Positions 57,447-64,000 of a stretch of DNA of 64,000 bases are shown here, in pieces; the stretch's first letter is position 1, and every line of letters starts with the position of its first letter. The notes beneath the pieces were generated by a model. The model made no database searches, was not told where the DNA came from, and saw only the letters and a list, made by a program, of their open reading frames with translations. Both the position numbers and the translations under genes were made by a program. Source of the DNA: Phymorhynchus buccinoides (taxonomy: Eukaryota; Mollusca; Gastropoda; Neogastropoda; Raphitomidae); contig CM065700.1 of the NCBI GenBank assembly GCA_017654935.2, positions 50,789,427 to 50,853,426 on the forward strand, in the 5' to 3' direction.

Positions 57447-59195
57447 GTTAGTATCTTGGTGTTTCATTGTCAGTGCCTATATCTCTGCCAATGGTACATC
57501 CACACCCTCGGCCACCACCACACCTATACCCACCACTGCCTCCTCCACACGTTAGTATCTTGGTGTTTGATTGTCAGTACCTATATCTCTGCCAATGGTA
57601 CATCCACACCCTCGGCCACCACCACACCTATGCCCACCACTGCCTCCTCCACACGTTAGTATCTTGGTGTTTGATTTGTCAGTGCCTTTATCTCTGCCAA
57701 TGGTACATCCACACCCTCAGCCACCACCACACCTATGCCCACCACTGCCTCCTCCACACGTTAGTATCTTGGTGTTTGATTGTCAGTGCCTTTATCTCTG
57801 CCAATGGTACATCCACACCCTCAGCCACCACCACACCTATACCCACCACTGCCTCCTCCACACGTTAGTATCTTGGTGTTTGATTGTCAGTGCCTTTATC
57901 TCTGCCAATGGTACATCCACACCCTCAGCCACCACCACACCTATGCCCACCACTGCCTCCTCCACACGTTAGTATCTTGGTGTTTGATTGTCAGTGCCTT
58001 TATCTCTGCCAATGGTACATCCACACCCTCAGCCACCACCACACCTATGCCCACCACTGCCTCCTCCACACGTTAGTATCTTGGTGTTTGATTGTCAGTG
58101 CCTTTATCTCTGCCAATGGTACATCCACACCCTCAGCCACCACCACACCTATACCCACCACTGCCTCCTCCACACGTTAGTATCTTGGTGTTTGATTGTC
58201 AGTGCCTATATCTCTGCCAATGGTACATCCACACCCTCAGCCACCACACCTATGCCCACCACTGCCTCCTCCACACGTTAGTATCTTGGTGTTTGATTGT
58301 CAGTGCCTTTATCTCTGCCAATGGTACATCCACACCCTCAGCCACCACACCTATGCCCACCACTGCCTCCTCCACACGTTAGTATCTTGGTGTTTGATTG
58401 TCAGTGCCTTTATCTCTGCCAATGGTACATCCACACCCTCAGCCACCACCACACCTATGCCCACCACTGCCTCCTCCACACGTTAGTATCTTGGTGTTTG
58501 ATTGTCAGTGCCTTTATCTCTGCCAATGGTACATCCACACCCTCAGCCACCACCACACCTATGCCCACCACTGCCTCCTCCACACGTTAGTATCTTGGTG
58601 TTTGATTGTCAGTGCCTTTATCTCTGCCAATGGTACATCCACACCCTCAGCCACCACCACACCTATGCCCACCACTGCCTCCTCCACACGTTAGTATCTT
58701 GGTGGTTGATTGTCAGTGCCTATATCTCTGCCAATGGTACATCCACACCTATGCCCACCACTGCCTCCTCCACACGTTAGTATCTTGGTGTTTCATTGTC
58801 AGTGCCTTTATGTCTGCCAATGGTACATCCACACCCTCAGCCACCACCACTCACCCACCACTGCCTCCTCCACACATTAGTATCTTGGTGTTTGATTGTC
58901 AGTGCCTTTATCTCTGCCAATGGTACATCCACACCCTTGGCCACCACCACACCTATGCCCACCACTGCCTCCTCCACACGTTAGTATCTTGGTGTTTGAT
59001 TTGTCAGTGCCTTTATTTCTGCCAATGGTACATCCACACCCTCAGCCACCACCACACCTATGCCCACCACTGCCTCCTCAACACGTTAGTATCTTGGTGT
59101 TTGATTTGTCAGTGCCTTTATCTCTGCCAATGGTACATCCACACCCTCAGCCACCACACCTATGCCCACCACTGCCACCTCCACACGTTAGTATC
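57400..59195. repeat. 104-bp minisatellite carrying the exon 10 end and donor, about 17 copies
   Basis: Each unit contains an acceptor-like TTTGATTGTCAG, the last ~70 bases of exon 10 (TTTATCTCTGCCAATGGTAC onward) and CCACACGTTAGT. The exon-like part is 77 bases, so including a copy in the mRNA would change frame. Shorter units (101, 84 bases) lack a CCACCA or more. Confidence 0.95.
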
Positions 59196-59201
59196 TTGGT
59201 A

Positions 59202-59892
59202 TCTGTGCTTGGTCCTGTCTTGTTTACTTTGTATACATTACCTCTTGCCAATGTCATCGACCAACACAACATGAAACATCACTTCTATGCAGATGACTCA
59301 CAACTCCAAAATAGTACAACCCCTGAAGATCTAGATTCCATTCTTTCAGAAAGTAACAACTGCTATATTGATATTCAAAATTGGATGGTTCAAAATTCAA
59401 TTAAATGGTGAAAAAACCGAAGCAATGCTTGTAGGAACAAAAAGCAAACTAGCCTCTGTTTCCATAGAGTCAATCCAACTGGGTAGCAATATCATTCCCC
59501 TCTCAGACTCTGTCAAAAACTTAGGCGTCACTTTGGACAATACCCTTTCCATGCAGATTTTCCTGACTCAGACCTGTCAGTCCTGCTACTATCAAATTCA
59601 TCGCATTGGCTATATTCGTAAATATATCTCAGATGAAGCCACAGCAAAACTTGTTACTTCCCTCATCCTATCTCGTCTTGACTACTGCAATGCTCTCCTT
59701 TCTGGCCTATCAGTCTCTTCTCTATCTTGTCTCCAGCGTATTCAAAACACAGCTGCCCGTCTTGTCCTTAGGAAGAAAAAGTTTGATCACGTTAGCCCTC
59801 TTCTCCGTTCTTTGCACTGGCTTCCTGTCGCAGACAGAATTAAGTATAAATTAAACACCCTTTGCTATAAATCTACAGTGAAACCCGTTTAG
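59202..59892 (+). mobile_element. LINE reverse-transcriptase fragment with one frameshift
   Basis: It begins abruptly with [14 protein letters not shown], then FYADDSQL (the catalytic YADD), [11 protein letters not shown], and after a shift near 59405 AMLVGTKSKL, SRLDYCNALLSGL, LQRIQNTAARLVL and LLRSLHWLPVADRIKYK. The LINE ORF is lost at 59892. CR1/L2-type spelling. It abuts the last 104-bp unit. Confidence 0.85.
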
Positions 59893-60324
59893 TACGAATT
59901 CCAGGGGAGAGGGCCAATTTACTCATTGTAAGCTTTGCTCGTTCAAACCATTTTATCGATTTTGGCAACCCTGACGAACCTATCAATCGCTCCTCACATC
60001 TTTCAAAAATTCAATACTCAACTAAAAAAGCAATATGGCGTCCAAACCGGAAAATAATTGACAGCTGAGCCTCGTTCTGAAGCGAAAGTAAGGTTGTTTC
60101 CATTTTTAGTAACGGGAACAACGTCCACGAAGCGTTGGTTTTGAGTACCCCTCTCTGAGCAACACAGGGCGCCTGCAGTTGCAGTGGAGAATATCTGCTT
60201 GGCGACACGGTGCGCCTGCAGCGTGCTAAAGGTTCAGTGCAGAAACACTTGATCAAGCGGCTTTCTTCTCTGAAGCCCCCTGCTGTCCAGCTCTCTGTAG
60301 AGTTTCTTTTTACACTTCTGTCTT
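59870..60324. other. Possible DNA-transposon end and unique sequence
   Basis: ACAGTGAAACCCGTTTAGTA at about 59876 resembles a Tigger/pogo terminal repeat. No second end was found, and the remainder shows no gene. Confidence 0.3.
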
Positions 60325-61024
60325 AAGGCACAGCATTGTGACTGAGCTCTGATTCCTTGCATTCCATGACTTGATGATGCCATAGTCATGCTTCTGTCTT
60401 TAAGGCACAGCATTGTAACGGAGCTCTGATTCCTTGCATTCCATGACTTGATGATGCCGTAGTAATGCTTCTATCTTTAAGGCACAGCATTGTAACGGAG
60501 CTCTGATTCCTTGCATTCCATGAGTTGATGATGCCATAGTAATGCTTCTGTCTTTAACTTAAGGCACAGCATTGTAACGGAGCTCTGATTCCTTGCATTC
60601 CATGAGTTGATGATGCCATAGTCATGCTTCTGTCTTTAACTTAAGGCACAGCATTGTAACGGAGCTCTGATTCCTTGCATTCCATGAGTTGATGATGCCA
60701 TAGTCATGCTTCTGTCTTTAAGGCACAGCATTGTAACTGAGCTCTGATTCCTTGCATTCCATGAGTTGATGATGCCATAGTCATGCTTCTGTCTTTAAGG
60801 CACAGCATTGTAACTGAGCTCTGATTCCTTGCATTCCATGAGTTGATGATGCCATAGTCATGCTTCTGTCTTTAACTTAAGGCACAGCATTGTAACGGAG
60901 CTCTGATTCCTTGCATTCCGTGAGTTGATGATGCCATAGTCATGCTTCTGTCTTTAACTTAAGGCACAGCATTGTAACGGAGCTCTGATTCCTTGCATTC
61001 CGTGAGTTGATGATGCCATATTAA
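60325..61024. repeat. 77/83-bp minisatellite, nine copies
   Basis: Units start AAGGCACAGCATTGTAAC. Some carry an extra TTAACTTAAGG-type hexamer, giving 83 instead of 77. Confidence 0.95.
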
Positions 61025-61790
61025 TGCAAAATAGGAATTAAGAGAGTAGTAAAGAAAGTAGTAAAAAACAATTTTCTGTGTGTCTAAGCCTGATCATTTG
61101 GAGACTGCTGGACTGTGGAGAGGGGAAGTATTGTTGTGCTGTCTATGTTGTTTAAAAAAGACATTTTTGTTGAAATATTACATGTTGTTTTGTCTCGTCA
61201 ATAAAATAACGTAACTTTGCACTTGTGTATTTGTTTGTGTGGTGCGAGTAGTAAACACTTCAAGCAGTTGATTGCTGCGTTGTTACTATGTTAGATCGCT
61301 TCCTTGCGTGAAGGGGCTGCTCTTCAAATAGAATGTACACAGCTCTGGAGACTAAACAAAATCACTCTCAATGCTGCATTGAAAATGTTCAGCCTTGGCA
61401 ATTTTTGAAGATTACAGAATTTGAAGAGCGGTTATGAAGCGGTTAAACTAATTTCAATTTCTCAGGCACTATAGACTGTTGCCATCTTCAGGAAAATAGA
61501 CACCCGTAGGCTTTGGAGAGAAAAGGTTGTGAAACACTTTTTTCTAAAGGAGCAGGATGTCCTGAATCCATGTGTGTGTGCATATGGTGTTTGTGTGTGT
61601 GTATGTGTGTGTGTGTCTGTCTAACTTGTCTGTCTGTCTGTCTCAATGTGTGTTGGTGATAGTTTTTATAGTTTTTAACTCCTAGAACCAATCAACCAAA
61701 CTGTTTTCCATTATCCATTAACACTTGTTGATCTGTTTCTTTCCTCCCATGCCACGTTTGGATAAAATGGCGGTAAGAGATCACAGAACA
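61025..61790. other. Unique sequence with a (TG)n stretch
   Basis: An interrupted (TG)n lies at about 61570-61620. AATAAAATAACG occurs at about 61200. I see no supported gene. Confidence 0.5.
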
Positions 61791-61807
61791 CATTGTTTTT
61801 TTCCATT

Positions 61808-62060
61808 GATGTTGTTTTCTTTGTTTCGTTCATGGGGGCACGTGTTTCTATATCATTTGAAATGCTATTTTGTGTTTCTTTTCTTGGTGTTGATGTTGTT
61901 TTCTTTGTTTCGTTCATGGGGGCACGTGTTTCTATATCATTTGAAATGCTATTTTGTGTTTCTTTTCTTGGTGTTGATGTTGTTTTCTTTGTTTCGTTCA
62001 TGGGGGCACGTGTTTCTATATCATTTGAAATGCTATTTTGTGTTTCTTTTTTTGGTGTTG
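61808..62060. repeat. 84-bp repeat, three copies
   Basis: Copies start at 61808, 61892 and 61976. The 28-codon unit is open on both strands (MNETKKTTSTPRKETQNS... on minus), but no splice sites or start context support coding. Confidence 0.92.
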
Positions 62061-62154
62061 GAGTTGTTTATGCAAAAGTAGGGCAAAAAATTTGCATGTG
62101 AAAAAAATGCCTTGGTTTGATGGTGGGGTACTCCCAGCTGGAGAGCGCGTTGCC

Positions 62155-64000
62155 GCAAGTGCAGCACCACTCATTTGTTGCATTAGTATCGCCCCTTTGG
62201 AGCGCAGCACCACTCATTTGTTGCGTTAGTATCGCCCCTTTGGAGCGCAGCACCACTCATTTGTTGCATTAGTATTGCTCCTTTGGAGCGCAGCACCACT
62301 CATTTGTTGCGTTAGTATCGCCCCTTTGGAGCGCAGCACCACTCATTTGTTGCATTAGTATTGCCCCTTTGGAGCGCAGCACCACTCATTTGTTGCGTTA
62401 GTATTGCCCCTTTGGAGCGCAGCACCACTCATTTGTTGCGTTAGTATCGCCCCTTTGGAGCGCAGCACCACTCATTTGTTGCATTAGTATTGCCCCTTTG
62501 GAGCGCAGCACCACTCATTTGTTGCATTAGTATCGCCCCTTTGGAGCGCAGCACCACTCATTTGTTGCATTAGTATCGCCCCTTTGGAGCGCAGCACCAC
62601 TCATTTGTTGCATTAGTATCGCCCCTTTGGAGCGCAGCACCACTCATTTGTTGCATTAGTATTGCCCCTTTGGAGCGCAGCACCACTCATTTGTTGCATT
62701 AGTATCGCCCCTTTGGAGCGCAGCACCACTCATTTGTTGCATTAGTATCGCCCCTTTGGAGCGCAGCACCACTCATTTGTTGCATTAGTATCGCCCCTTT
62801 GGAGCGCAGCACCACTCATTTGTTGCATTAGTATTGCCCCTTTGGAGCGCAGCACCACTCATTTGTTGCATTAGTATTGCCCCTTTGGAGCGCAGCACCA
62901 CTCATTTGTTGCATTAGTATTGCCCCTTTGGAGCGCAGCACCACTCATTTGTTGCATTAGTATTTGTTGCGCCCCTTTGGAGCGCAGCACCACTCATTTG
63001 TTGCATTAGTATAGCCCCTTTGGAGCGCAGCACCACTCATTTGTTGCATTAGTATTGCCCCTTTGGAGCGCAGCACCACTCATTTGTTGCATTAGTATAG
63101 CCCCTTTGGAGCGCAGCACCACTCATTTGTTGCATTAGTATCGCCCCTTTGGAGCGCAGCACCACTCATTTGTTGCATTAGTATTGCCCCTTTGGAGCGC
63201 AGCACCACTCATTTGTTGCATTAGTATTGCCCCTTTGGAGCGCAGCACCACTCATTTGTTGCATTAGTATTGCCCCTTTGGAGCGCAGCACCACTCATTT
63301 GCCCCTTTGGAGCGCAGCACCACTCATTTGTTGCATTAGTATTGCCCCTTTGGAGCGCAGCACCACTCATTTGTTGCATTAGTATTGCCCCTTTGGAGCG
63401 CAGCACCACTCATTTGTTGCATTAGTATTGCCCCTTTGGAGCGCAGCACCACTCATTTGTTGCATTAGTATTGCCCCTTTGGAGCGCAGCACCACTCATT
63501 TGTTGCATTAGTATTGCCCCTTTGGAGCGCAGCACCACTCATTTGTTGCATTAGTATCGCCCCTTTGGAGCGCAGCACCACTCATTTGTTGCATTAGTAT
63601 TGCCCCTTTGGAGCGCAGCACCACTCATTTGTTGCGTTAGTATTGCCCCTTTGGAGCGCAGCACCACTCATTTGTTGCATTAGTATCGCCCCTTTGGAGC
63701 GCAGCACCACTCATTTGTTGCATTAGTATCGCCCCTTTGGAGCGCAGCACCACTCATTTGTTGCATTAGTATCGCCCCTTTGGAGCGCAGCACCACTCAT
63801 TTGTTGCGTTAGTATCGCCCCTTTGGAGCGCAGCACCACTCATTTGTTGCATTAGTATTGCCCCTTTGGAGCGCAGCACCACTCATTTGTTGCATTAGTA
63901 TTGCCCCTTTGGAGCGCAGCACCACTCATTTGTTGCGTTAGTATTGCCCCTTTGGAGCGCAGCACCACTCATTTGTTGCATTAGTATTGCCCCTTTGGAG
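62155..64000. repeat. 43-bp minisatellite, about 43 copies, runs off the right edge
   Basis: Unit AGCGCAGCACCACTCATTTG + TTGCATTAGTATTGCCCCTTTGG, exactly 43 bases. GCATTAG/GCGTTAG and ATTGCC/ATCGCC/ATAGCC variants are mixed. A few damaged copies lie at about 62960 and 63300. The array is still regular at base 64000. Confidence 0.97.

Noticed and set aside
61711..62101. Gene encoding a 28-residue repeat protein (84-bp unit)
   Set aside because: Only three copies, both strands open, no splice or start evidence.
62155..64000. CRISPR-like array
   Set aside because: Copies are contiguous with no unique spacers, and the genome is animal. It is a plain minisatellite, as are the other arrays.

Overview
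This is eukaryotic, metazoan DNA. The evidence is exons with GT/AG splice sites and matching phases, several non-LTR retrotransposon tails, Tc1/mariner, piggyBac-like and LTR elements, and very long (CA)n and (GA)n tracts. The mix resembles marine molluscs, probably a gastropod, but no species can be named from the sequence. By my estimate about 60% of the window is minisatellite. The very long open frames across those arrays arise because many units (42, 51, 63, 75, 84, 111 bp) are multiples of three; I do not treat them as genes.

Two split genes run through the arrays. The first is on the minus strand: five internal exons at 18511-18460, 13714-13641, 10688-10652, 8867-8792 and 2665-2618 join without breaking frame. 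They encode the N-terminal part of the nuclease domain of a PARN-family ribonuclease, closest to PNLDC1, the piRNA 3' trimmer. The start exon was not found, and the C-terminal exons lie beyond base 1. The second is on the plus strand: about ten exons from 29691 to about 57446 encode a signal peptide, Cys-containing extracellular sequence and a Thr/Ser/Pro-rich tail. I do not recognise this protein. One junction (exon 4 to 5) and its 3' end are unresolved.

Layout: 1-2.7 kb, a 27-bp array, a LINE 3' end, and a 70-bp array covering the last PNLDC1-like exon seen. 2.8-8.5 kb, a giant 42-bp satellite. 8.8-18.5 kb, PNLDC1-like exons separated by (CA)n-rich, 51-bp, ~39-bp and 63-bp arrays. 18.6-22.5 kb, an LTR retroelement with 446-bp LTRs and an AGTGC target duplication, its 3' LTR split by a foldback element. 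22.5-28.6 kb, two arrays, one split by an apparently intact Tc1-like transposon. 29.5-57.5 kb, the secreted-protein gene, with LINE fragments, a piggyBac-derived element, a small TIR element and many arrays in its introns. 57.4-64 kb, a 104-bp array, a LINE fragment, and 77/83-, 84- and 43-bp arrays, the last running off the window.

The most striking pattern is that many arrays are built on exon/intron boundaries, so donor or acceptor sites are copied from a few to tens of times. This occurs at seven or more junctions in the two genes. Other arrays grew from inside transposable elements (a LINE ORF tail and a dispersed SINE-like repeat).
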